From positions 7,910,001-7,974,000 of the forward strand of contig JAPTOF010000010.1 in assembly GCA_028554755.1 (NCBI GenBank): a stretch of 64,000 nt of DNA, given 5' to 3'. The first letter of the stretch is position 1, and each line of letters begins with the position of its first letter. The notes under the pieces are model-generated. The model was not told where the DNA came from. It saw only the letters and a list, made by a program, of their open reading frames with translations, and did not search any database. Origin of the DNA: Cordia subcordata. Its lineage: Eukaryota; Streptophyta; Magnoliopsida; Boraginales; Cordiaceae. Shown here piece by piece: positions 37,357 through 48,796 of the stretch. A program made the position numbers and the translations under genes.

Positions 37357-37749
37357 TCAAGAATTGATATCATTGACCTGCCTAGCACACCTAGTGATTT
37401 CTTCACATCCTCTATGGTAGTGATTAGCTTGACCACCACCCCTGCAATCATAGTATGAAGCTCCAGGCTTAGTACATGGCACCAAGTCTCTTTTCAGTGT
37501 TCCATAGCTTATATATCTCTTCTGCATCGCCAAGACCCTCCTGTTGCTCTCAGAGTCCATCTCATCTTCTTCATCTGCCATGCCTGGACACTCACTCATC
37601 TTCCCTCCACAACCCCTTTTCACCATTGCAGCTAACTCACTTGTTTTCACTGAGTTGATGCCCAAAACTGAGGAGCCATTGCAGATACTCACATGAATAT
37701 GCAAGAAAAGTAGTACTAAGAAAATGGTTTTCACATGAAGTTTGGACAT
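37357..37749 (-). CDS. RALF: RALF-like signalling peptide precursor
   Basis: A secreted cysteine-rich peptide hormone precursor. RALFs bind CrRLK1L receptors (FERONIA type) with LLG co-receptors at the cell surface and raise apoplastic pH. Intronless, 130 aa. There is a signal peptide at residues 1-24 (MSKLHVKTIFLVLLFLHIHV), an acidic propeptide, a site-1-protease-type site RRVL at 70-73, the receptor-binding YISY at 79-82, and four cysteines at 92, 102, 115 and 121 in the RALF spacing (PCTKPGASYYDC, HRGCEEITRC). The tail CARQVNDINS extends past the last cysteine and, from memory, resembles the RALFL24/31 subgroup. An in-frame ATG 27 codons upstream exists, but the chosen start puts a clean signal peptide at the N terminus. 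A G-rich tract lies about 100 bp upstream. Confidence 0.95.
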   Translation of the reverse strand: MSKLHVKTIFLVLLFLHIHVSICNGSSVLGINSVKTSELAAMVKRGCGGKMSECPGMADEEDEMDSESNRRVLAMQKRYISYGTLKRDLVPCTKPGASYYDCRGGGQANHYHRGCEEITRCARQVNDINS

Positions 37750-37847
37750 CTTGTGACTTATCAGGATCTGTGTAAGGATTTTTTTCCTTGGTGTTGTCAT
37801 TTGATGTGAGCTGTGAAAGTGAGATCTCATCAGGGGTGTTTGGTTTT

Positions 37848-37891
37848 GGGGGGGGGGGGGTAGGGGGTTAGGGTGGGGGAGGTGTTTGGGG
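37848..37891 (+). promoter_or_regulatory. G-quadruplex motif upstream of RALF
   Basis: Runs G13, G5, G3, G5 and G4 with loops of 2, 3, 1 and a few bases satisfy the canonical G4 pattern on the plus strand. It lies 99-142 bp upstream of the RALF start codon, so the C-rich strand is the coding strand. Either promoter or 5' leader; its effect is unknown. Confidence 0.7.
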
Positions 37892-38412
37892 TTTTGGATT
37901 GGGTTGATGGAGTCATTAATGGTTTGGAGTTCACAGTGTTAACACCACCTACTTTTGTTTGTTCATGGGGTGGTAATGTGATGTGAATGAGAATGACCCA
38001 CCACTATGTTGAAATTTTTAATGGCATGGCTTTTTTTAGAAGCAAGGTGGACACCAGTATCATTGCATTTGGTAAATCTAAATTTTTTTTTTTTGACTCG
38101 GAATGTGCAACAGAGTTTGCTCAATTAGGTGGATCTAATGATTGCTTCAGTGCTTAGAATTCAAGCAAGGTATTGTGACTAATTAATGGTTTTGAAGAAT
38201 GAGAGAGAAAAGGGGGATCGTGTGCAGTAAGATTTCGTCTCATATATATTTCTACATCTATATATTTATACCATAAATAAGATATAACTAAGGTTACTTA
38301 GGTATCTTTTTGTATTAAATTATGTCTTACTAATGGCCTGTTTATACATCGAGTCAAATTAACTAGTTCAACTCTTAAATAGGCTACGTCCTTATTGTGC
38401 CAAATAGGATAA
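37892..38412. other. RALF upstream region
   Basis: Likely distal promoter of RALF. No clear TATA box could be fixed, and nothing else is recognised. Confidence 0.4.
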
Positions 38413-38460
38413 GAGCTTGTTTGAATTAACATTTTTTAAAATAAAAAAGCACTTTTAAAA

Positions 38461-38495
<35 letters not shown>

Positions 38496-38651
38496 AATAA
38501 ATATTTGTTTTAACTTTCAAAAAAATTAAAATTTTGAAAAATTTAAATTTAATTTTTTTCAAGAGTAAAAAATTTTAATTTCTTAAAAAATAATACTTTT
38601 TAAAAACATTATAAAAATATACTTTTAAAAAAAAGTCAATCCAAATGAGCC
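38413..38651. mobile_element. MITE of the GGGCTCGTTTGAAT family
   Basis: A 239-bp element with ends GAGCTTGTTTGAATTAAC and, on the complement, GGCTCATTTGGATTGAC. Flanks are TAA on the left and TTA on the right (near match). It contains a (TA)n run at about 38464-38490. Same family as 7779-8007. Confidence 0.65.
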
Positions 38652-41600
38652 TTAAAACCATAAACATAGTCTAGGACTTTGAGGCTACATAAAATCTAGG
38701 CCTAGTACCGTGTTATGATGCCAACTATAGTTGAACCTAACTAATTAAAACAACATTTTTACATTGTTGTAAACTCTATTTATTATAAATTCATACACAA
38801 ATCTCACAAAAAACTTATGTGAACAGGAGGCTCACACATTTTTGTATTGTTAAAAGTACCCTGATAATAAATTATTTGAACTTTCAATAATTCTAGATAC
38901 GTCATATGTTCTAAGCATTTTGACGTGTTTCCAAAAATCAATAAAGGGAAAAACGCCCAAGTAAAATTACTTGCATTAAAATTAACCTCAAGTTTTTCAA
39001 ACGAAAGAAACTGAACTGTATTGAGAATACATTAGATAATTATTACCTTTTATAAGATGTTATCATTATCCATATATAAGTTTCTTTAATTTTCTATATT
39101 TGACCAATTCAATTTAAAGAATAAATGTTGATAACAAATCATGATTGTTTTATAATTGATCTAAATACTAGGACTAATATAATACAATCTTTGCATTAGA
39201 AACTACGGGAAATTTGTTAGGAAAGAGATTAAGCTGATATAGGGCCTCTTTGGATTTGTTTTCCATTAAAAATACTTTAAAGCAAAACATTCTGTTTAAA
39301 TAAATAACTGCTTGGCTTAAAAAAATTAAAACTCAAAAAAAACTCAAATAATAAATACAATAAATTATGGTGCATGATACATGTATGGATTTGTAGTATT
39401 GTAAATGCAAATGAATTCTATGCAGGTATATTATTATTGAAAGACGAATAGGATTCTTTTCATACCCTAATGATGATACACGAATTAAACATTAAGGTAT
39501 ATACAAATATTGGAATGTATATTCAAACATTAACAATAACCTGTGCATGGCACATCCAACATGTTTAGTATATGTTAGAGTCATTGAAGTCATACTAGAG
39601 TTTGGCACGCCAAATCTCTATAGAGATGAGAGTTTGACACATTAGCTTAAGACTTTAATGATATTATTAAATATTATTAATGTTTAAAATGTGATACAAC
39701 GTATTGGGTTGATATCATAATGTCATTCTGGTTTAATACACTTAAATGGATTCATGTCGAACCCTCACACACGATGCTGACTTTATTTCAACGACAAATA
39801 TTATGAATATAATATCATTTATGAAAATGACCATTAAAGTGGTAAAAGAACTTATATATATGTTATTGGCGCGTTAAAAAAAATACAATTGCAATAGACT
39901 TTTATTTTTCTATGAATGTTAAAAGAACTTGAAAAGAATATAAGATATTATTAAATTTAAGTTAGCGTTTTGCGTAGAATTCATCAACTTGAAGGTGCAC
40001 TTTCAAATCAAGTTGTCATCTCTTTTTTTTTTCCATTTATGATTTATTAATAAAATTTAGTTGATAAATATTGTTAATTTTCTTTATTATTAGTTTATCA
40101 AAATAATATATCATTAAACTCATAATATTACTTAAAAATACAGTATAACAAAATTTAGAATGATAGTCAAAAACATATTAAAACAAAATTTAGAATGATA
40201 GTCATAAACATATTACAACTTATGTATAGCATGAGCACAAATGCTAGTTATATTTGTCATTAAAGCTGTGAAATTCAGGACTGCCTATTCTTTGATTACT
40301 TTTTCACCAAGAGCATTTGAAGCAAATGATCTAGATTTTCTCTCTCTCTCTAGATCAACAATAAATCAAGAATAATAACTATCTACTTATGAAATATATG
40401 TCTCTCTATATAACTATCTGTTTGTGAGATGTAAAGCTTAAGAAAGGCCACTGCATCATGTGCCAACACTTATTGTATATCATTAAATTTATTTACCTTT
40501 TCTCCACATCTCTTTGAAAGAGAAATGCAATGCAGTCTCTCACCAGTTTGAATCTTGTTCTTGTTCTCCACTTTATCTTCTATTATATATATATATTTAT
40601 ATATATATATACATACATATATATATGTATGTATATATATATATGCACTAGCCTAATACCTGCGCCATGCTCTGATTGCGAAATATATGATTGATTTTTT
40701 TAAAAGTATTTTATATTACTAAACATTGCAATCAATTGTATTTTACCATATATAGCACTAATTTTTTTTATAGTAAAAGAAATCAATTAAAATAGGTCAA
40801 GATCTGACGTGAACTAAATTAGTGAATTACCATAGATATATACAACCAATTCAGATTGCGTGTCATGGTTTTCTGTTATAATATGTAAATATTAAAATAA
40901 ATTAGTAAATCAATATAAATCTCACTAAATAAGAGAATTTTGAATAAATTTGAATATAAATCTTCACAGTTGGATAAAGTGTAATTAGAGTTTTGATTTT
41001 TGAATAATCGTAGATTGAAACTTGAAAATAGAGGTACATAACAAATGGTTATATTTGTACGACACTTATCATTATATTTGTGCAACACTTATAAATATTA
41101 TATTGAATTAAGTTCTTTTATATAATATAGTATATATATATTATTAATTATTAATATTTTTAACATGATATGATTTATTAGTTCCATATCAGAACCATGT
41201 ATATTGTGCTAATTTTATTGGAAAGCAAAATTTATTTAATTAAATTAATAAATATTAAATCTTAATAAATGTTTACTTTAATTAAGAAACTGATACTATA
41301 ATTTAATATATAGTATCGAATGCTCTTTGTCAAAAAAGTAGCATGTGTGAATATGTGCAGTGTACATATGTTTTTAAGCCATTAAAACAAGCACTACCAC
41401 CAAAGCACACCAAATCTGACATACAGAAACAAACCCCGCAGATCGCCCCCGGGCGGGCGGGGGGTAAACCAGCCTCGAAGAACAAAGATTTGAGACCAAA
41501 TGTAAGAGACTTTGGCAAGTAGGCATCGGATCTGTCAGAGCACCAAAACCAAACACACGAATGGAAAAAGAATAATAGGAACCCGCATGAAAACAAATGG

Positions 41601-42636
41601 CAACAGAAGAAAAAAGAAAGGAAATGGTGAGGCCACAGCGGGGCCGAGCCCAGAAAGTATCATGGACTCGAGTCAAATACGGATAACCCTATGGGTAAAC
41701 TTAAGTAGCGGAGAGGCTGGAGAGTTCTTTCCTGGGGGAGAGAACACCCAAGAGAAGAGAATGAGTTATTATTTAAATTTTGCAACATAGTCACTGGAAA
41801 GTATGAAGATAGAACATATACCATATGGCCTACATACTCTACTAGAACACGCAATAAAGGTGAAACATTTCAAAAAATGATTATTGTATAGTCTATGGAT
41901 GTTTCATTATTAGACTTCCTTCAAATAAAAATATTATCTTAATTACCATCCAATGACAAAACTATCAAAAGATAAATTATGAAAAACAACACAAAAGAAC
42001 AGACTTCCTCTCAACCTAATGGAGCGAAAATTAACCACAAACTTTAACCTGAAGGTAATTTACACAGGGAAAGGTCCACTTAGTTGTCAAGCACCCAAGC
42101 TGCAAGCCACTTGTAAGGAGAACTATAAGGGCGTGATAGACAATATTGATTATAACGTGCAGTGTTGTCCAGACACATCAACTTTTTCAAGGAAAACGTG
42201 AACACTAAGTATCAAGCTGTGTTGACTTTTATGCCACGCCGCTTGACATTTGTTCAAAATTTGAAACACGTTAAAAGCGATTTGAAAATAGTCAAGTCAA
42301 TTAATAGAAATGGAAACAACCCAACTCCAAGTAGAAGGATGAAAGGTGACATAAAGCATTAACGACATACCATCCCCAGCTTGGTATCAGGTACACCAAT
42401 TCTCAGAGTTTTAATTTATGACAACCATGAGGGAACACAAAAGTATGCAGACTTCAGATAGCCATGAGTATTAAACCAGAAAAGATATAACTAAAAGGCA
42501 GAAGCCTTTAGCAATCAATGTTATCATATGATTGAGGTAAACAGGAATACAACAGATAGAAGTAAGTTTAACATAGAGCAAGAACCTGGACAAGCTGTAG
42601 GAACTATGTTACAGGATTCAACAATGTAATTGGTTC
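38652..42636. other. Intergenic spacer between RALF and HSFA5
   Basis: About 4 kb without a recognised gene. Contains a MITE-end-like GGGCCTCTTTGGATTTG at 39242, a 37-bp direct duplication near 40150-40222, an AT microsatellite cluster near 40584-40644, and a GC-rich retroelement-like island at about 41335-41770 that reads better on the minus strand and ends TTTTTTGACAAAG. The last ~600 bp probably include the HSFA5 3' region. Confidence 0.4.
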
Positions 42637-45600
42637 TCAAAGAGTAAGATGCTCGGCATTCTTTGTGTTTTCAGATTTTCTCTCTTCACATTCGACATAG
42701 GGGCGTGCCCTCAAACAAGAGCTAGCCTCTTCAGTATCAGAGCCAGGTCTTTCAGTTAGGAACTGCTCCCAGAAGACATCATTCACCCGGGCTTGACCAG
42801 TTGCAGGCGCCTGCTTATTACTTGGTACATCATGTGTGGAAGACACAGTTGGTTCATCATCAGGGAAATTTATGCTTCTTCTGGGCATACTGGCCTCAGA
42901 TTCATTGCCATTAGCACTAGACCTTGACTCTGGATATTTATCTGCTTCCTGATTTATTTCAGGCACCCTGGCTGAATATGGACTCTTATTGATTTGTAGT
43001 GGAGAAGAAGCAAGGGTAAGATTTAATTGGCAGGATATAAGTTCACATTCTTCATCACAAGTCATACTCTGCTGCAAGGAATGTAGGCTTGGGCTCTCAG
43101 TGCAACCTGTTTTACATGACAATGATGAATCCATATTCAAGGTAAAAGATGTTCCAGTATCTGATAGCTCTACAGCTTGAGGGTCATAAGAAATCCCTCC
43201 AGTCCCAACGGTTATATCTTTAGGCCTTCTCTCGGATATTCTTTTTTGTGGACTACCTCCATCCTCATTCGAACTTTGTGTGCTGTGCGAAAGCAAGTTA
43301 ATATCAGAAACAGCCGGAGATAGCTCTAGCCTGAGCTTATTGCAAAAGTCTTGGTGGAAAACACTTCCAGGTTTACTGCAGCTATTGTCATCCACCGAAA
43401 GAGTTTCTTGAACAGGTTGGATGTGCTCAACTTGAGGTAATCTGCGTTTCTTGTTATATGCTGAGAAATCCATAGATTCAAGTTTCTGACTAAGACGCTC
43501 AACAAAATCAGGATTCTGAACCGCTTTCTCTAAAAATGATAGTAAACACTCCTGCCTCCTTTCTATGCTGCTTACTTGCTGAGTTAACTTTTCCAGCTGG
43601 AGCTTTGCAGAAGCCTGCTGTTTGAACTGTAAGAGTTGGCCCTCAAGAGCAGTCCTCTCTCGAGAAAGCTTATCAATTTCCTCCTCAAATGCCGCTCTCT
43701 CTGGATCAACCGTGGAACCTTGAGGGTTGCTGTGGCTGTGAATGGGTTTTCTGCGATGAATGTTCTTAAGCAGATGCTTTTGATCTTTCACAAAATCTTC
43801 ATTCGCAAACTCCCATCTTTCAGGATCGATCTTCCGAAATCCCTGTTAATGAATAGTCATTCATGTTACTCAATGAACTCAATTATAGATGAATATCCAA
43901 TATTTAAATATTTATTTGAATTTCTCTGTAAAAATACAGTTCTATTTAAATATCTATATATTACTGTGTAATACACAGTATTTTAGACAGAGTTAAAAGA
44001 TCATCTTTGCTACAGTTGTACTAGCCTATCTGCTAAGAGAATACTGAATAGATTGAGCTCTGAAAGATTAGAATTCAAACATAACAGAAAAGGATGACGA
44101 AGTACATCTACAATTTCATTTTCTCCATTAAAAAGAAGGAAAAAAAAAAAGAAAAGAAAATCCAAAAAAAAAAAAAACCATGTCTGGAAGAGACAAAGAA
44201 AAAAATACCTCAGAAAAAGACAAAGAGATACAGAAACATGATCCGTGCTTCAATGGATAAATTTGAGGAAGCAAAGTAAACATGGATAACAATTAAGTCT
44301 TTGTTGTATACCACAAGGCGTCATTCTTCAACAGCACTGAACAACCATTTTCTTGCCAAAACAATTCAAGTGTACAAATACGTATTCTGGACTGCCAAAA
44401 AGTCCTCTTCCTAATCCAATCAGTTTCCTAGTATAGCTAAAACAGAAAAACTTAACCTGAAATGAACAGTTAGAAAGCAAAATAATGGAACAGATGAGCT
44501 CAGAAATGAAAGATAACATGTCTTTAGAAGTGCGATTGCACTAACTGCAACCTAACCCCATTGTAGAACTGGACTTACTGATACTATTAGACAAAATCAG
44601 TTTGTCCACAACTTTCACCCACCTTTCCTAGACCAGGTCTTTCTATTGTATGATACACATCCAACCAACTGCAGAAACTAACCCTATAAATATAATTATA
44701 GAATGTTTAGTTCATCAATAAAGCAGCAGGTAAACTGAATATAAAAGTGTAGCATAATAATTAGTGAAGTTAATCTCATATATCAATGATATACAAAAAA
44801 GAAAATTCTGAAATGTGAAAGAAGCCTTGCCCATGCGAAATAAAATTTCTACTGTTCAAACAAGAGAATTGGAGAAGATTCCCAAGCCACATGAGTATAT
44901 TCAGAAATTCATTAACTGGAGATGCTAGTTCAAATTAGCACTAGCTGAATCACTGGATCTTATATGCAAATGATACAAGAAACTTAAGCAAATTCTTAAT
45001 TGTGAACGAAAGTTTGCCTGTGCAAAGTAGAATTCCTGCAGTCAAATATGAACAGCCAAATAAAGCATGAAAAGACACAATAAACTTGTCCAGACACGAC
45101 TGCAGCTAAGTTAGAGAATGATTTGAGGTCAGATTCACCACAAATCCCACAATATGGTGAATTTTTATTCAACATATGTTGGTGTAGTACAATTACTATG
45201 AATCTGGACTCTAAATGTGTCAAATTTAAACCTGGAAAGATTAAATTTAGATCCACATCTTTTGCCGCTATGAACTGTTAAAAGTGTAGGATTCTCACAC
45301 ATTGATAAATAGTAAATTCCAAGACCACCTTGTAAGATTCTGGATCTAATACCAAGTAGTTTTAGGATGTAATCCATGTTTCTTAAAATGAATGTTTGCT
45401 CAACCACGAAGAATTTTCCAGACTCCGTTAAATTTATTGGGCAATTCTTTTCACGAGTTCTTTCAAGATACAATCACATGAGATATCTAAATATCATTAT
45501 CATCTACTTGCAACAAAAGAACTTATTCAAAATGTCGGACAATTAAAATTCAACCAAAAGTATATAAGTAATCATTACATATACACACTGACATATAAGT

Positions 45601-46230
45601 ACACATTTCAAAAAAAAAATCCAAATTAAACATCCAGCGAATTATCAAAAGTTGGTTCAACTAATTTCAACTCAAAACAATCTGAAATCATAAATATAAT
45701 CTACATCCACACACATAAATTGCAGATAAAAATAGAAATAAAACAAACCCAATATCCAGGTAATTTCACTTAGGAAAACTCAAATTCAACATAAGTTGCA
45801 AACAAAAATTTAAAGGGAAAAAAAAAACCAAAATCCAGCTAGTTTGACTTATCAAAAAATTAAGATAACTCAAATTCAACTAAATAAAATACAAACATAA
45901 TCGAAATATGTCTACAAATACATACATATAGGCATATATATATATATATATACTATATATAGATATTCATACATAAGTGTTGAGCTGGCGGATGAAGCTA
46001 GAGAAGTTGTTGTGCTTGAAGTAGGTCGGGAGGAGAAGGCGAGCGAACTCCGGCGGGTTCCACACCACGAAGCTTTTCCTGCTTGGGCTCCACGATACGA
46101 TGTCGTCGGTCGTAGAATCGTCCACCATCTCGTACGTCTTCATTAGGAACGGCGCTGGCCCTCCGCTCCCAGTTCCGCTGCCGCCTCCGCCGCCCGAGGT
46201 AGCCGCGGCCGCCATAGCTCCGCCGTCCAT
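42637..46230 (-). CDS. HSFA5: Heat stress transcription factor, class A5
   Basis: A trimeric DNA-binding factor that recognises heat-shock elements in the nucleus. HsfA5 proteins are known to repress HsfA4 activity. Exon 1 is 46230-45973 (86 codons) and exon 2 is 43842-42637, joined in phase 0 by a 2.13-kb intron at the family-typical position inside the DNA-binding domain (LNTY|GFRK); total 487 aa. Domains: Gly/Ala-rich N terminus; DNA-binding domain about 26-118 ([34 protein letters not shown]); HR-A/B coiled coil about 138-200; NLS NKKRRLP at 216-222; AHA activation motif [15 protein letters not shown] at 439-453; end NAEHLTL. The block [20 protein letters not shown] matches HsfA5 as I remember it, favouring A5 over A4. 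Its promoter contains heat-shock elements (46419, 46526). Confidence 0.95.
43843..45972 (-). other. HSFA5 intron
   Basis: The single intron. Its donor GTATGA follows TAT of LNTY and its acceptor TTAACAG precedes GGATTTCGG. AT-rich, with A-rich runs near 44140-44180 and 45608, and a TA run near 45940. No nested gene is evident; short ORFs inside are unsupported. Confidence 0.85.
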
Positions 46231-46289
46231 GATTCTCCGATCTCCGATTGATTATGGTGTTTGATTAATAGCGTTTAGGGGGTTGTGCG

Positions 46290-46309
46290 TAAGAGAGAGA
46301 GAGAGAGAG
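46290..46309. repeat. (GA)n tract in HSFA5 5' leader
   Basis: Short GA dinucleotide run (CT on the coding strand) between the TATA box and start codon of HSFA5, typical of plant 5' leaders. Confidence 0.85.
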
Positions 46310-46394
46310 TGAAAATGTAAAATTGGGAAAGAGATTTCGGGTCTGACAGAAGTAAAAGGAATAGAGCGTTTTCGGGTCGGGTCGGTTCGGGTGG

Positions 46395-46400
46395 TTTATA
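46395..46400 (-). promoter_or_regulatory. TATA box of HSFA5
   Basis: TATAAA on the minus strand, about 165 bp upstream of the start codon and about 19 bp downstream of the nearer heat-shock element. A TGGGCCCA motif (site II-like) lies between them. Confidence 0.65.
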
Positions 46401-46418
46401 TCTCGTGTGGGCCCATTC

Positions 46419-46426
46419 TTCTAGAA
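46419..46426. promoter_or_regulatory. Proximal HSE core TTCTAGAA
   Basis: Perfect two-unit palindrome TTCTAGAA within TTCTTCTAGAAGAAAGTTC, with further TTC units nearby but not in perfect 5-bp phase. About 189-196 bp upstream of the HSFA5 start and just upstream of its TATA box. Confidence 0.6.
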
Positions 46427-46525
46427 GAAAGTTCGGCAGAGGAACACGTTAGCACAGACAATTGAATCTTTTAAAAAGTCAATTTCGGGCCGGGTTTGTA
46501 AAGTTTTTCTTGTCTAGACCCTTCC

Positions 46526-46538
46526 TTCTAGAAGATTC
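46526..46538. promoter_or_regulatory. Distal perfect three-unit heat-shock element
   Basis: TTCTAGAAGATTC matches the consensus TTCnnGAAnnTTC with no mismatch. About 296-308 bp upstream of the HSFA5 start codon and 107 bp from the proximal core. Suggests control by heat-shock factors, including possible autoregulation. Confidence 0.7.
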
Positions 46539-46559
46539 TCCCTCTCCCCCCCCCCTCAA

Positions 46560-46929
46560 AGAAGGTTTAATTTCCAAAAAGTCTCTAAAGTCGTTTAGTT
46601 TGAAATTAGTCTTTATTGTTTTGAAAAGTTCAAATTAATTCTCAATATTTTAAGGTATAGTCAAATTACTCATGACGTTTTGAATCTAATTCATGTACCG
46701 CTTTAATGAGTGAATCGCCCAACTTTATTGTTCCAGAAAATCATATTAGTACTTAATACTTCACTAACTTATTTAAATTAGTTCCCATTGTTATACTATT
46801 TTGAAAACTAATTTAAAAGGCTTTGTAAAATATCGAAGATTAATTGAAAGCTTCTCAAATGGGGGGGCTAATTCAAAACTTTTTGCAGCGAAACATTAAA
46901 CAACCACAAGCCCCGACCTTAGTTTGGTG
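46560..46929. other. HSFA5 upstream spacer
   Basis: No gene recognised. Contains partly repeated phrases around AAATTAGT and TTTTGAAA, suggesting a decayed repeat. Confidence 0.35.
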
Positions 46930-47709
46930 GCCTTGTTTGTCCTTTGTGCTTTTTCTTTCTTTTGCATCTCTTTTTCCACTGTGTTCTTGTTAATGTTCTA
47001 CCCTAGATATTTTCTTTGGGATAATATAATACCAAATTAGAGATAAAATTTCTTTCTCATAGCATTTTGGTTTTATGGATTGACCAAGTATTCTTAGTCG
47101 GTGCTGTTGCTTGGGTAGTTTCCACTGTTGTTTAGTGTCGTGGGCGCTATATGTTGTTCTTTTCATGTATTTCGTTGGGGTCATTTCAAATCTCGACTCA
47201 GATTGCGAATGTACATGTTTTTTCTCTTTAAATCTTAACTTTTTTGCATGTAGTTCTTCATGGTGGTGATCAGTTTTGCAGGCAATTTGGGTGTCAGCAT
47301 ACTTGTATTCCAAGTTTGTTCTTGGTTGCAGAGGTCATATAGTGGTCTTCTATATCACTTGTTTAAACCTAAGGCCTAGAGGATCAGTCTTACTTCTTTG
47401 GATGTTTATATTATCTAGGTTTCAATCTTCCTGGGCCTAGCCTTTAACCAGGTTGATGAGTCCCATTAAGCTCATTCATGTGTAGCGTCCTTTTTTGCTA
47501 CTGTTGTTGTCCTTGGATCGGGTCTCAGGTGAATTCATTATGCAGAACTTCTTGTACGATCTGGGAGAAAGCATTGTTTTGTGTTTCTTGGCCCTTTCTT
47601 GTGTTGTCTTTTGTAGTTTTTTGTTGTTTTACTTGTTGTAACTTGTTGTATGATGTAACTTTGTGTTTGATTCTATAATAGAATCTTTTGTTTGACCCAA
47701 AAAAAAAAG
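46930..47709 (+). mobile_element. Putative truncated LINE/SINE-like retroelement
   Basis: A T/G-rich, moderately GC segment ending TCTTTTGTTTGACCC followed by an A10 tract, the usual 3' end of plant non-LTR elements. It contains no recognisable reverse transcriptase or endonuclease. The 5' limit is a guess. Similar in style to 13160-14152, but the two are not obviously homologous. Confidence 0.3.
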
Positions 47710-48511
47710 GGGGGATAATAGTGAAATTTCTATCTAACATGATCAACAAGGATACAAAACTAAGGTCCAAATAAATTGATCGTTGCACAGGGAAGTTTTT
47801 AGAAGAAACACACAAGACAACTCATGCGGCTTGGGATTTCGTTGTTTCCCAAACATGAAAAAGGATATCATTTGTGATACCATGGTTATTTATGGATATA
47901 GAACGTGCGGAAGTTACTTTTGAAAAATAACGTTTCAGAATATCATATGAGAGTTAGTTCGTGTTTTCGAAAATTTTTCTCTTTTTGGGTATACAAAAAA
48001 GATATATGTATTTTTTTAGATAAATAACACTAATTGTCTTTTATATTTAACATTCATAATAACCTTATCCTTATTTTTTAATAGTAACAAATTCGTCGTG
48101 TAACAACTAATAAGTTTGTGTCATTCTTAGTCTAAATTTTATTTTTCATTAAAAAAAAACACGTTAAATCTCGCTTGAGGCACGCAGGAATCATAAATTT
48201 GCTTTTCTTTTTTTCAAGGTTAAGTTCATGTGCCCCATTGAGATTTCACTAGTTTTTTTAAAGAAAGTTAAGTTTGGATTAATAGTGATACAAAATTATT
48301 AGTTATAGAACTGATTTGTCACAAATGAATGACAAGATATAGAATTATTACAAGTAAAAGATGAAGGGTGATTAGTATAATTTACAATACAATTAAGGTT
48401 AGTTTTGTTCTTTTTGTCAAAAATAAGAGACTTATTAATATAATTAGTATGCAACGTTAGAAGTCATGTCCACAGTCCGAAGGTATACCAAGGATGAAGG
48501 CAACTAGGATA
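47710..48511. other. Intergenic spacer
   Basis: AT-rich, no recognised feature. Confidence 0.4.
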
Positions 48512-48796
48512 ATGTTAATATAATAAATTAATAAACCAATAAACTCTTTACAATTTTAAGCTTTTAGATGAGGTGGTAGCTCAAGATGGTATTAGAGCCT
48601 AAAAACTAAATGGTCTCAAGTTCGATCCTTATTGCCATCTATTTAGGAAATATTAAATTATTCACGTGCAATTCAAGATGGTATTAGAGTCTAAAAACCA
48701 AACAGTCTCATGTTCGATTCATACTTCCACCAATTTAAAAAATATTAAATTGTCCAAATACAAGTTCAAAACAAATCACGCTGCATGTGAGGGGAT
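48512..48796. repeat. tRNA-like (A/B box) repeat, duplicated
   Basis: A phrase GATGGTATTAGAGYCTAAAAAC followed by TCTCAAGTTCGATCC appears near 48590, and a diverged copy 91 bp on. TAGCTCAAGATGGT and AAGTTCGATCC resemble pol III A and B boxes, so this may derive from a SINE. It runs directly into the tandem array at 48797. Confidence 0.5.

Noticed and set aside
37750..37830. Upstream in-frame ATGs for RALF (up to 27 extra codons)
   Set aside because: They would bury the signal peptide; starting at MSKLHVK gives a standard secretory N terminus.
41330..41790. Overlapping ORFs (64-100 codons) in a GC-rich patch
   Set aside because: No recognised domain; several frames are open at once and the patch ends in a T/A tail, so a retroelement fragment is likelier than a gene.
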